Part shown: positions 1-5,794 of the stretch, piece after piece | How the letters are laid out: each line of letters opens with the position of its first letter | How positions within the stretch are numbered: position 1 is the first letter of the stretch | Assembly (NCBI GenBank): GCA_002425885.1 | Contig: DINC01000380.1 | Location: forward strand, 1-7,906 | Reading direction: 5' to 3' | DNA: 7,906 nt | DNA from: Spirochaetia bacterium UBA5550 | Lineage (GTDB): Bacteria > Spirochaetota > UBA4802 > UBA5550 | Made by a program: the position numbers and the translations under genes | Notes under the pieces: model-generated | Told to the model about the DNA's origin: nothing | Databases searched by the model: none | The model's input: only the letters and a program-made list of their open reading frames with translations

Positions 1-63
1 TAAGTAATAAATTCAAAATTCAGAAGCTTAAACAATCTTCTCGGGAAACACCCCTGAAATCAG

Positions 64-144
64 TTTGAATTGCTTCAAGGTAACCGGACAGAGATCCGGT
101 GTTATAAGCTATGCGTCAAACGTCTTAAAGTCCCGGAGACTTAA
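64..144 (+). promoter_or_regulatory. Hairpin-rich leader of the kinase gene, with the Shine-Dalgarno inside a stem-loop
   Basis: Three short inverted repeats follow one another before the ATG at 145. The first is TTGAA (65-69) with TTCAA (74-78). The second is ACCGGA (83-88) with TCCGGT (95-100). The third is AAGTC (128-132) with GACTT (138-142), and it extends by two A-T pairs if A127 is bulged. The ribosome binding site GGAG (135-138) sits in the loop and stem of the third hairpin, six bases before the ATG. TCCGG (95-99) can pair either with CCGGA at 84-88 or with the identical CCGGA at 133-137, which overlaps the ribosome binding site. The repeats are seen directly; a regulatory switch is inference. 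I do not recognise a known riboswitch class. Nothing else is evident in 1-63. Confidence 0.35.
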
Positions 145-1914
145 ATGGAAAAAACATCAATTAATATACTTCTCGTTGAAGATGAACCTGTTGCCGCCAG
201 GCTTAACTCGGAACATCTGAAAAAAAACGGATATAATGTTATTCATGCATATTCAGGCCCTGATGCTGTTTCTGCTGCTGTTGAAAACAGCGGCAGCCTT
301 AATCTCATTCTTATGGACATTGAACTCGGTGACGGAATGGATGGTGCAGCTGCTGCGCGGGAGATACTGAACAGGCAGCATATACCGGTTATATTTTACA
401 CATCACATAATGAAAATGAAATTATATGCAGGACAGAAGATATACCCTCTTATGGATATGTTCTGAAAAATGCCGGAGCCCCGGTTCTTGAAGCTGCCAT
501 TAAAATGGCATTGAACCTTCATAAAGCCCACAGTAAATCAGCTTTGAAAGAGGAGCAGGAGAAAGAGGCGCGGTACAAGGACCTGGTTGATAACGCGGGT
601 GAGGCTATTTTTGTCGCGCAGAACGGGCGCCTGAAGCTGGTGAATCCCGCCACAGTGGAACTCATCGGCAGGGCAGAGGATGACCTCTACTCCAGACCCT
701 TTATCGAATTCATTCACCCTGAAGATCGAAGCTATGTCATAGATAACCACCTAAGACGGACTTCAGGCTCATATGCTCCCTCGCGTTATAACTTCAGGCT
801 GATTACGCAGGACGGATTGATTAAATGGGTGGAGATCAATTCAATAATCTACACATGGAACAACTCACCTGCCACTCTTAATTTCCTGACAAATATCACA
901 GAGAGAAAACAGATTGAAGATGCCCTTCGTGAAAGCGAAAACAAATACAGAAAAATTTTTGAAAACATACAGGATATATTCTACCAGACAGATATTAATG
1001 GCAAAATAATAGAGATCAGCCCCTCTATAGAAAGGTATGCCGGCTTCAGCAGGAGTGAGCTGTTAGGGAGGCCTGTAACAGACGTATATGTAAATCCCGG
1101 ATTAAGAGAAGACCTGATTAAACAGATTCATGAATACGGTGAAGTAGTTGATTACGAACTTGCGCTTCAGGATAAAAACAGCAATACAGTTTATACATCA
1201 ACAAACTCTCATTTTCTATATGATTCCGAAGGTAATATAACAGGGGTAGAGGGTTCTCTCAGGGACGTCACAGAAAGAAAGAAAGCGGAGGTAGATCTCA
1301 AGGAATCGCTGAGGCAGAAAGAGCTTCTCATGATTGAACTTCAGCACAGAGTAAAAAACAACCTCGGGATTATCTCAAGCCTCCTGAGCCTTGAAATGCC
1401 GAAACTCAAGGATGAAAATGCCCGCTCTGTTTTTATGAATGCAAGGACACGGATACTTTCAATGTCAGGAATTTACGAGCAGCTTTACGGTTCGGGAAAT
1501 CTCGAAAGCGTCAACCTGGCAAAGTATATTACTGATCTCGCAAACATGATCCTTAAGACCTACTCAATAAGGAGCCGGAAGCTGATTCTTGAAACGAATC
1601 TGGAGGAGATACACCTCGACCTGAGACGCACTGTACCACTGGGGCTTATACTTAATGAACTGATTACAAATATTCTGAAGTATGCCTACCCTGATGGCCA
1701 GGGCGGGAGTATTAATATTGAGACACGTAAAGATGATAATATTATTACAGTGAAAGTATCTGATAACGGAATAGGACTGCCTGAGGGATTCAGCATCAAA
1801 AGAGCTGACACCATGGGGCTCAGTCTGGTGAAGATGCTTGTTGATCAGATCGGAGGGTACCTTAATGTAGAGAGCAGCTGCGGCACAAAGATTTCGATCA
1901 CTTTCAAAGACTGA
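145..1914 (+). CDS. Cytoplasmic hybrid sensor histidine kinase: REC-PAS-PAS-HisKA_2-HATPase
   Basis: This 589-residue protein has no signal peptide or membrane segment. An N-terminal response-regulator receiver domain (about 7-125) shows the acidic pocket VEDE (D13), the phosphoacceptor D58 in LMDIE, T86 and K108. The usual proline after that lysine is replaced by asparagine (KNAG). A short charged helix (127-143) leads to two PAS domains (about 144-254 and 266-380), each ending in the typical D/N-I/V-T-E-R-K linker. The kinase core is of the HisKA_2 type: H401 in ELQHRVKNNL is the phosphorylation site. The ATPase domain has its N box at N504-E505 and N509, DNGIG at 540-544 and MGL at 557-559. 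Such proteins receive a phosphate or partner signal at REC and a small-molecule or redox signal at PAS, then autophosphorylate for transfer to a separate regulator. No cognate output regulator is encoded next to it. The start is supported by GGAG six bases upstream. Ligand and target are unknown. Confidence 0.93.
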   Translation: MEKTSINILLVEDEPVAARLNSEHLKKNGYNVIHAYSGPDAVSAAVENSGSLNLILMDIELGDGMDGAAAAREILNRQHIPVIFYTSHNENEIICRTEDIPSYGYVLKNAGAPVLEAAIKMALNLHKAHSKSALKEEQEKEARYKDLVDNAGEAIFVAQNGRLKLVNPATVELIGRAEDDLYSRPFIEFIHPEDRSYVIDNHLRRTSGSYAPSRYNFRLITQDGLIKWVEINSIIYTWNNSPATLNFLTNITERKQIEDALRESENKYRKIFENIQDIFYQTDINGKIIEISPSIERYAGFSRSELLGRPVTDVYVNPGLREDLIKQIHEYGEVVDYELALQDKNSNTVYTSTNSHFLYDSEGNITGVEGSLRDVTERKKAEVDLKESLRQKELLMIELQHRVKNNLGIISSLLSLEMPKLKDENARSVFMNARTRILSMSGIYEQLYGSGNLESVNLAKYITDLANMILKTYSIRSRKLILETNLEEIHLDLRRTVPLGLILNELITNILKYAYPDGQGGSINIETRKDDNIITVKVSDNGIGLPEGFSIKRADTMGLSLVKMLVDQIGGYLNVESSCGTKISITFKD

Positions 1915-1929
1915 ATGCAGGCTTCAATT

Positions 1930-2673
1930 TTACTTTTTAATTATATCCAGATAATCCACATGCAGCCTGTTCCAGGTTTCACTTTTATCGCTCACCATGT
2001 TCATAAGCTTCATCGCGTATTCCTTTGAGCTAATATCTATCTTTTTAATTTTTTTAAACCTGCTGAAGATATACTGAACTATTATCAGGATGTGGTATTC
2101 ACTGCTGTCTCCACGTCTGGTTATTCTGTTTAAAACACTCACGCTGTTTTTCACCAGTTCCTTTTCATCCGCAATATTCATAAAGTGTTCTTCAACAAGT
2201 AAACTCCACCGCTCTTCGCTATAATTCGTAAGTGATATTTTCTTATCCGCAAGTACACCCTTCAGAGTCAGTTTAACGGGAATTTCATCAGGTTCCGCAT
2301 TTACCTCCGAGGTGTCAGGCTCCTTTTCCGGTTCAGGGATTCTGTCCTTAATAAACATTCCGGAGAGGAACCTGAATTCCGATGAATCACGCAGCACGGT
2401 TCTGTAAATTCCGCTTCCGCTCTCCCCCCTCTCCTCCAGTATACGCAGAAAGATATCATTGAAATGACTGGACTGTGAAACGAAATCAGGGCCCATGGAA
2501 TCTATCATCTCCTTAAGAGTCCGGTACGCAGTGTAGAGCTTCTCAACGGGAACAGCCGGTGAATTATGCCTGAACTTTTCTATGGCGCTATTAATTGCTG
2601 AAACGCTGTTCTTCCCGGAAAGTTCATCCCGAGATGCAAGGAAAGGGATCAGGCTGCTGTTGTTTTCAGACAT
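1930..2673 (-). CDS. Hypothetical protein, mostly helical, with an acidic proline-rich linker
   Basis: This 247-residue protein belongs to no family I recognise. It has no signal peptide, no transmembrane segment and few cysteines, so it is probably cytoplasmic. Residues 1-110 look alpha-helical. A Pro/Glu/Asp-rich stretch (about 112-131) separates them from a second part (about 132-247) that starts with a predicted beta segment (VKLTLKGVL) and continues as amphipathic helices, including a basic FSRFKKIKK patch near 203-211. Two helical parts joined by a flexible acidic linker suggest a scaffold or interaction protein, but this is only inference. Its stop converges on the upstream kinase gene with 15 bp between the two stops, so the genes are not co-transcribed. 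The ATG at 2673 lacks a good ribosome binding site; only GGAA about 12 bases upstream is visible. The frame is long and uninterrupted with normal amino-acid composition, so it is very likely a real gene. Confidence 0.8.
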   Translation of the reverse strand: MSENNSSLIPFLASRDELSGKNSVSAINSAIEKFRHNSPAVPVEKLYTAYRTLKEMIDSMGPDFVSQSSHFNDIFLRILEERGESGSGIYRTVLRDSSEFRFLSGMFIKDRIPEPEKEPDTSEVNAEPDEIPVKLTLKGVLADKKISLTNYSEERWSLLVEEHFMNIADEKELVKNSVSVLNRITRRGDSSEYHILIIVQYIFSRFKKIKKIDISSKEYAMKLMNMVSDKSETWNRLHVDYLDIIKK

Positions 2674-2694
2674 TTTTATTCAGTTCCGGGATAT

Positions 2695-2723
2695 ATTATC
2701 TATGGATTTATCATGACAGGGAA
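2695..2723 (-). promoter_or_regulatory. Possible promoter of the hypothetical gene at 1930-2673
   Basis: On the minus strand, TTCCCT (2723-2718) and GATAAT (2700-2695) are 17 bases apart. The -10 matches the sigma70 consensus at five of six positions and the -35 at three. Transcription would begin about 15 bases before the ATG. The match is weak and the surrounding 217-bp intergenic region is AT-rich, so chance is a real alternative. Confidence 0.25.
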
Positions 2724-2809
2724 GATGTTTTATTAGCAACAATAAAAATCTGCCGCAATTCAGGCTCCCTGTTAATTCTCCTTTAAAAAATTTAACGTTT
2801 TTTCCTAAA

Positions 2810-2838
2810 TTAAACTTTACAATAGAGCCCGGTATAAT
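2810..2838 (+). promoter_or_regulatory. Likely sigma70-type promoter of the PilZ-domain gene
   Basis: A perfect TATAAT (2833-2838) lies 17 bases after TTAAAC (2810-2815), which matches the -35 consensus at three of six positions. A better -35-like TTTACA at 2816-2821 is too close to this -10 to be used with it. The implied leader is about 45 nt. The rest of the divergent region 2674-2890 is AT-rich, and I see no clear operator in it. Confidence 0.4.
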
Positions 2839-2890
2839 TACCTTTTAATTAAGATGTGTAATAAAAATCCGGTTGTAAAAAACTGTTCCT

Positions 2891-3994
2891 ATGCATAATA
2901 AAATCAATGAAATGGAAATAGTCAGGGAGCCTGAAAAAATCAGGGAGCTTTATAATTCCTGCTTTTCTGGTAAAACTGTTTTCATGAAATACTTCAATAA
3001 TGATATCCGGGTTAAATGCCACGGATACTCAGTGGGACATGTTGTTATTGCCATACCTTATATTAAATCTATACCTGATCCCGTTGTAATCTTCTCCTTC
3101 GACGATAACAATATTATACATCTTAATTTGAAAAAAACCGCTGCAATTCAGCAGGATCTCTTCCAGTTCGCAATTACAAGATGCTATCTTGTACCTTCAT
3201 CACGCAACCAGAACCGCAGCACAATTGAACTTACAAGCGCCAATAAAAACATTATCTACATAACCAACCTGATAACAGAGACAATGATTAACAACTCCCT
3301 GATCATCTCGCACAACAAGATAAATGCAATTTTCAGTTATGCCGAGAAAAAGATGAGAGAGAAGTTTCTCTTTGTAAAAATGACAACCGCCATGGAGATC
3401 CCTCATGATCCGCGCATGCAGTACATATACACCAATAACGAAGGTTATATTGTAAGCCGCCTGGGTAAGCATGTTTTTAAAAAAACACCGGCTTACGAAT
3501 ATTATATGAATTATATCTATCCAGGTGAGAGAACAATAAAAACCGGGATGTACCGTATATCCGAAGCGATATTCCCGATCTCTTATAAAGGGAAAATCCC
3601 GTACGGCTATCTCAGGATAAACAAGGAAACCGAGTTTAGCGAAAACGACATTACCATGGCTGAAAACCTGATAAAGTCTATAGAGAAACATTTCTATAAA
3701 ATTGATGTATTCCCTGTAATAAAAGAGAAGATCCTGGTTCAGGACATTTCATCCGGCGGATTTTCAACTCTCCAGAATCAGAAAAAAAATGCCAGGATAT
3801 TTAAAAACGGAAATCTTGTCTGCTGCGACATGGTTCTCCCGGGGAGGGGGGAGATTAACATTCTGGGTAAAATAACCTATAATAAGAATAAGGAGAACGG
3901 CCTGATCCGCTCCGGAATGAAGATAGAAAAAATTTCCGCTGAAGAGAAATCCACTCTTATGCATTATCTTGAATCATCAAGACAGATTATTTAG
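2891..3994 (+). CDS. DUF1577-like protein with C-terminal PilZ domain
   Basis: This 367-residue soluble protein resembles the spirochaetal DUF1577 family, whose members end in a PilZ domain. PilZ domains often bind cyclic di-GMP and control motility or envelope functions. The PilZ part is about 275-362: it has the D-x-S-x-x-G motif DISSGG (285-290), a strand with CDMVLP (312-317), and the closing pattern RSGMKIEKIS followed by a helix. The RxxxR motif normally found about 20 residues before DxSxxG is absent; only KEK is present at 278-280, so cyclic di-GMP binding is doubtful. The middle part (about 150-270) looks GAF-like, with PISYKGKIPYGYL followed by FSENDI. Residues 1-130 may form a PilZN-like beta domain. 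There is no strong ribosome binding site before the ATG, so the exact start is less certain. A TATAAT promoter lies about 50 bases upstream. The family call is from recalled pattern, not a search. Confidence 0.75.
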   Translation: MHNKINEMEIVREPEKIRELYNSCFSGKTVFMKYFNNDIRVKCHGYSVGHVVIAIPYIKSIPDPVVIFSFDDNNIIHLNLKKTAAIQQDLFQFAITRCYLVPSSRNQNRSTIELTSANKNIIYITNLITETMINNSLIISHNKINAIFSYAEKKMREKFLFVKMTTAMEIPHDPRMQYIYTNNEGYIVSRLGKHVFKKTPAYEYYMNYIYPGERTIKTGMYRISEAIFPISYKGKIPYGYLRINKETEFSENDITMAENLIKSIEKHFYKIDVFPVIKEKILVQDISSGGFSTLQNQKKNARIFKNGNLVCCDMVLPGRGEINILGKITYNKNKENGLIRSGMKIEKISAEEKSTLMHYLESSRQII

Positions 3995-4097
3995 CGTTGC
4001 ATCCCCTGCATATTCAGCTCTCATATTAAATCACTTTTTTTATTGCTGAAACTGAATCTTACCATGAAAAATTCCTCAATCTGTTGTAAATTCAATC

Positions 4098-4106
4098 AGG
4101 GAGGAG
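4098..4106 (+). promoter_or_regulatory. Strong ribosome binding site of the lipoprotein gene
   Basis: AGGGAGGAG lies directly before the ATG at 4111, with the GGAGG core six bases from it. It is one of the two best Shine-Dalgarno sequences in the window and fixes the start of the short lipoprotein gene. The preceding intergenic stretch 3995-4097 contains no convincing promoter or terminator. Confidence 0.75.
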
Positions 4107-4110
4107 CGCC

Positions 4111-4461
4111 ATGAACCATAAAGTGACCATATTCCTGTTTGCATTCATATTATCATGCGCAGGGGGTGATATTAAAAATAACACCACGGAGAGCAAATGC
4201 GTTTCAGTGAGCCCAATGGACAACCTTGCCCCGCATATCGGGAAGTGCATAATTATGAAAGGGGCCGTAACTGATACCGGATACTCATCGATAGTTGATT
4301 ACTGGATACCTGTTCCTGAACTTGAAAAGTTCAGGGGACAAAAGGTCAGCCTGAAGGGAACACTTGAGACAAGGAAAGAGAGCTCAAGCGGCAGCGGAGA
4401 TCAGGGGAGCACGCGGGGAGTTTACTTTATCAAAGTTATCAGCATCGAGCCTCTGCGCTGA
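4111..4461 (+). CDS. Small lipoprotein with a predicted OB-like beta domain
   Basis: This 116-residue protein begins with a short signal peptide: K4, a hydrophobic stretch VTIFLFAFILS, then C16 in a lipobox-like ILSC. After cleavage the cysteine would be lipidated. The next residue is alanine, which does not suggest inner-membrane retention under the Asp+2 rule known from E. coli. The mature part (about 40-116) alternates beta-like strands: GKCIIMKGAV, YWIPVPEL, GQKVSLKGTL and VYFIKVISIE. A Ser/Gly-rich loop at 91-100 separates the last two. The pattern is reminiscent of small OB-fold modules that start with a V-x-G strand. C30 and C46 could form a disulfide. No specific function can be assigned. 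It follows the PilZ gene by 116 bp and may share its transcript, since no terminator is seen between them. Its TGA is immediately followed by the stop codon of the opposing RNase H gene. Confidence 0.8.
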   Translation: MNHKVTIFLFAFILSCAGGDIKNNTTESKCVSVSPMDNLAPHIGKCIIMKGAVTDTGYSSIVDYWIPVPELEKFRGQKVSLKGTLETRKESSSGSGDQGSTRGVYFIKVISIEPLR

Positions 4462-5202
4462 TTAAAGTTTCTCCCCTCTCATGCGGATACCCGCAAGCTC
4501 ATCACAGCGGTTGTGATGCGGATTGTTATCCGCGCTGTCAACCTTGACGCAGTGCAGATCAACTCTCCCTGTAATGGAATCAAGTCTCTCCCATAACTCC
4601 CTGTTTAAAACAGGAGTACCCAGGGCTGTGATGAACCCGTTCCTCTTCCACACCTGAAGCCTGTGCGATACTCCGTGAATCACATAATTGCTGTCAGTAA
4701 AAAGGGCAACAGGAAGCGGAGCAGTCATCATCTCTTCAGCTTTGAGAAGAGATTCCACAGCAGCAGCCAGCTCCATCCTGTTGCTTGTTGTGCTGCTCTC
4801 TTCACCTGTTATCTCCACAGGATCAGCGCCGGGAAAAATTATTACTCCGCCCCACCCTCCGTTACCTGTATCACCGCAGCTTCCGTCACAATAAACACTC
4901 ACAGCATTTTCAGGGGGAGCCGGCAGGGGTCTATTGTCAGGAAAAGAAAAAGGGATGGAGACCTTTTCGCGGTTACTGTTTTTCAGAGTTGTGTAGAGTA
5001 TACTGCGAAGCCACTTCTCATTTTCAAGGAGATACTGACGGAAGGGTGTGTAAGGTTCGATAAAGGTAATGGAATAATCCCCGCTGTTGAAAAAGATACT
5101 CTGGGGAAGTTCCGATGGATCACCACCCTCAACTGCTATACTGTAGTATATTCCGTTTTCACTGCTCTCCACAATGCGGAGTATAAAAAGGGGGGAGGTC
5201 AT
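4462..5202 (-). CDS. RNase H-family protein with N-terminal extension and altered catalytic loop
   Basis: The C-terminal part (about residues 100-246) is a clear RNase HI fold, the nuclease that cuts RNA in RNA-DNA hybrids. It shows CDGSCG (D106), NRMEL (E144), FTDSNYV (D170) and NRCDELA (D234), matching the four metal-binding carboxylates of E. coli D10, E48, D70 and D134. The flexible-loop histidine (E. coli H124, in KGHAG) seems missing: the loop reads VKVDSADNNP, with A224 where related proteins have VDSH. The first 100 residues match neither the hybrid-binding domain of RNase H1 nor anything else I recognise. I place the start at the third in-frame ATG (5202), because GGAG lies nine bases upstream of it; the ATGs at 5217 and 5211 lack this support. 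The protein is 246 residues, against about 155 for E. coli RNase HI. Its stop abuts that of the lipoprotein gene, so the two transcripts converge with no visible terminator between them. The symbol is left empty because orthology to rnhA is uncertain. Confidence 0.88.
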   Translation of the reverse strand: MTSPLFILRIVESSENGIYYSIAVEGGDPSELPQSIFFNSGDYSITFIEPYTPFRQYLLENEKWLRSILYTTLKNSNREKVSIPFSFPDNRPLPAPPENAVSVYCDGSCGDTGNGGWGGVIIFPGADPVEITGEESSTTSNRMELAAAVESLLKAEEMMTAPLPVALFTDSNYVIHGVSHRLQVWKRNGFITALGTPVLNRELWERLDSITGRVDLHCVKVDSADNNPHHNRCDELAGIRMRGEKL

Positions 5203-5222
5203 TTCATTCATCTCCATACTTT

Positions 5223-5251
5223 AAAAAAAAGGTGAACAGAGGATATGTCAA
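5223..5251 (-). promoter_or_regulatory. Possible promoter of the RNase H gene
   Basis: On the minus strand a perfect TTGACA (5251-5246) lies just upstream of the RNase H gene, next to the end of the 21-bp array. At 17-base spacing the -10 position is only a T run. A TTTAAA (5225-5220) lies 20 bases away. The -35 is convincing but the -10 is poor, so the call is tentative. Confidence 0.25.
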
Positions 5252-5253
5252 TC

Positions 5254-5736
5254 CGATTTTAACGCTTTCAGTAACGGTTTTGATGCTGATGGTGGAGAGA
5301 TCCCCTCTCCGGCATAGAAACTTCCCTCTCGAAGAGAGGAAATTGCATCTCCAGCAGGGGAATTTCCATCTCGAAGAGGGAAAGTTGCATCTCAGACAGA
5401 GGAACTTCCTTCTCGAAGAGGGGAAATTGCATCTCCAACAGGGAAACTTCCTTCTCAAAGAGGGAAGATTGCATCTCCGACAGGGAAAGTTCCCCCTCCG
5501 ACAGAGAAACTTCCATCCCGGAGAGAGAAACTCCCCACTCTGACAGAGGAACTCCCCTTTCAAAGCGGGAAGTCCGGATCTCCCGCAGGGGAATTTTCTG
5601 CTTATGGATACGACTTTGATGCTGCGGGCTCCGGTTTCAATGCTTTAAGGTGAAACCTGGAAGCTAAGCGCTCCGGTTTTAATTCTCAGATATCCCGCTT
5701 TAAAGCCCGATCATGCCTGAAAAAATGCTGTCTTTT
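5254..5736. repeat. Tandem array of about 23 diverged 21-bp units
   Basis: Cutting the sequence every 21 bases from 5254 gives 23 consecutive units with no insertion or deletion to 5736. Core units 4-16 (5317-5589) follow the pattern G-G/A-A-A-n-TTCC/TTGC-ATCTC-n(4)-AGG. Outer units 1-2 (5254-5295) and 18-23 (5611-5736) are of a second type resembling CGGTTTTGATGCTG. Units 3 and 17 are transitional. Outer copies on the two sides, for example 5275 and 5611 or 5632, are 16-17 units apart and still in phase. Because 21 is a multiple of three and the core units lack stops, three reading frames stay open through the core. I regard those frames as by-products, not genes. The array occupies the divergent space between the RNase H gene and the propeller/OmpA gene. 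It has no CRISPR-like repeat/spacer pattern. Units 20, 22 and 23 are the weakest members. Confidence 0.85.
5317..5484 (+). repeat. Four 42-bp higher-order repeats inside the 21-bp array, each with a CTC/GAG mini-hairpin
   Basis: Within the array, odd and even units differ consistently. Units 4, 6, 8 and 10 carry TTCC and then CTC-GAA-GAG (AAA in unit 10). Units 5, 7, 9 and 11 carry TTGCATCTC and then an AGCAG/GACAG-like end. The real period is therefore 42 bp, present four times. The CTC/GAG pairs (5328-5336, 5370-5378, 5412-5420, 5454-5462) each enclose a three-base loop. In the first copy the stem reaches six perfect pairs (CCTCTC 5325-5330 with GAGAGG 5334-5339). Conservation of the stem with variation of the loop is visible but rests on only four copies. 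Confidence 0.8.
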
Positions 5737-5757
5737 CAAAGGGGGAGTCTGTATAAT
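5728..5757 (+). promoter_or_regulatory. Sigma70-like promoter of the propeller/OmpA gene
   Basis: A perfect TATAAT (5752-5757) is preceded at 18-base spacing by CTGTCT (5728-5733), a three-of-six match to the -35. The predicted start near 5764 gives a leader of about 30 nt before the ATG at 5795. The -35 lies in the last degenerate unit of the 21-bp array, so the array ends at the promoter. Confidence 0.5.
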
Positions 5758-5785
5758 ATAACAGTTATAAAAGATGAAAAACTCC

Positions 5786-5792
5786 GGAGGAG
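5786..5792 (+). promoter_or_regulatory. Ribosome binding site deciding the start of the propeller/OmpA gene
   Basis: GGAGGAG lies two bases before the ATG at 5795, with its GGAGG core four bases away. An in-frame ATG at 5774 lies upstream of this site and has no Shine-Dalgarno of its own. Starting at 5795 also puts the signal peptide at the very N-terminus. Confidence 0.8.
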
Positions 5793-5794
5793 CC

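Noticed and set aside
1918..1969. Inverted repeat CAGGCT (1918-1923) and AGCCTG (1964-1969) as a terminator between the convergent genes
   Set aside because: The 40-base loop is too long, and the second arm lies inside the coding region of the opposite gene.
3200..3691. 163-codon minus-strand open frame inside the PilZ-domain gene
   Set aside because: It is antisense to a well-supported gene, and its Cys/His-rich composition looks like a shadow translation.
4013..4050. TTCAGC (4013-4018) and GCTGAA (4045-4050) as a terminator after the PilZ gene
   Set aside because: The loop is 26 bases and the T run lies inside it instead of after the stem.
4663..5235. 190-codon + strand open frame opposite the RNase H gene, plus two shorter ones nearby
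   Set aside because: They lie antisense to a gene with clear RNase H motifs and have no recognisable domain or ribosome binding site.
5232..5543. Open frame of 103 codons on the + strand with heptad-like repeats (N/K-F/L-x-L-x-x-G)
   Set aside because: It starts with GTG without a ribosome binding site, and two frames on the other strand are open over the same array. A 21-bp period without stops explains all three. A heptad-repeat peptide cannot be fully excluded.
5204..5563. Two overlapping minus-strand open frames through the repeat array (5204-5563 and 5268-5516)
   Set aside because: Their repeated Cys/Arg-rich and Leu/Glu-rich peptides are translations of the 21-bp units. One overlaps the RNase H start, and neither has a convincing ribosome binding site.
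5254..5736. CRISPR array
   Set aside because: Units are contiguous 21-mers with gradual divergence. There is no alternation of constant repeats and unique spacers, and no cas gene.
5774..5794. Upstream ATG at 5774 as start of the propeller/OmpA gene
   Set aside because: It has no ribosome binding site and would put seven polar residues before the signal peptide, while the ATG at 5795 follows GGAGGAG.
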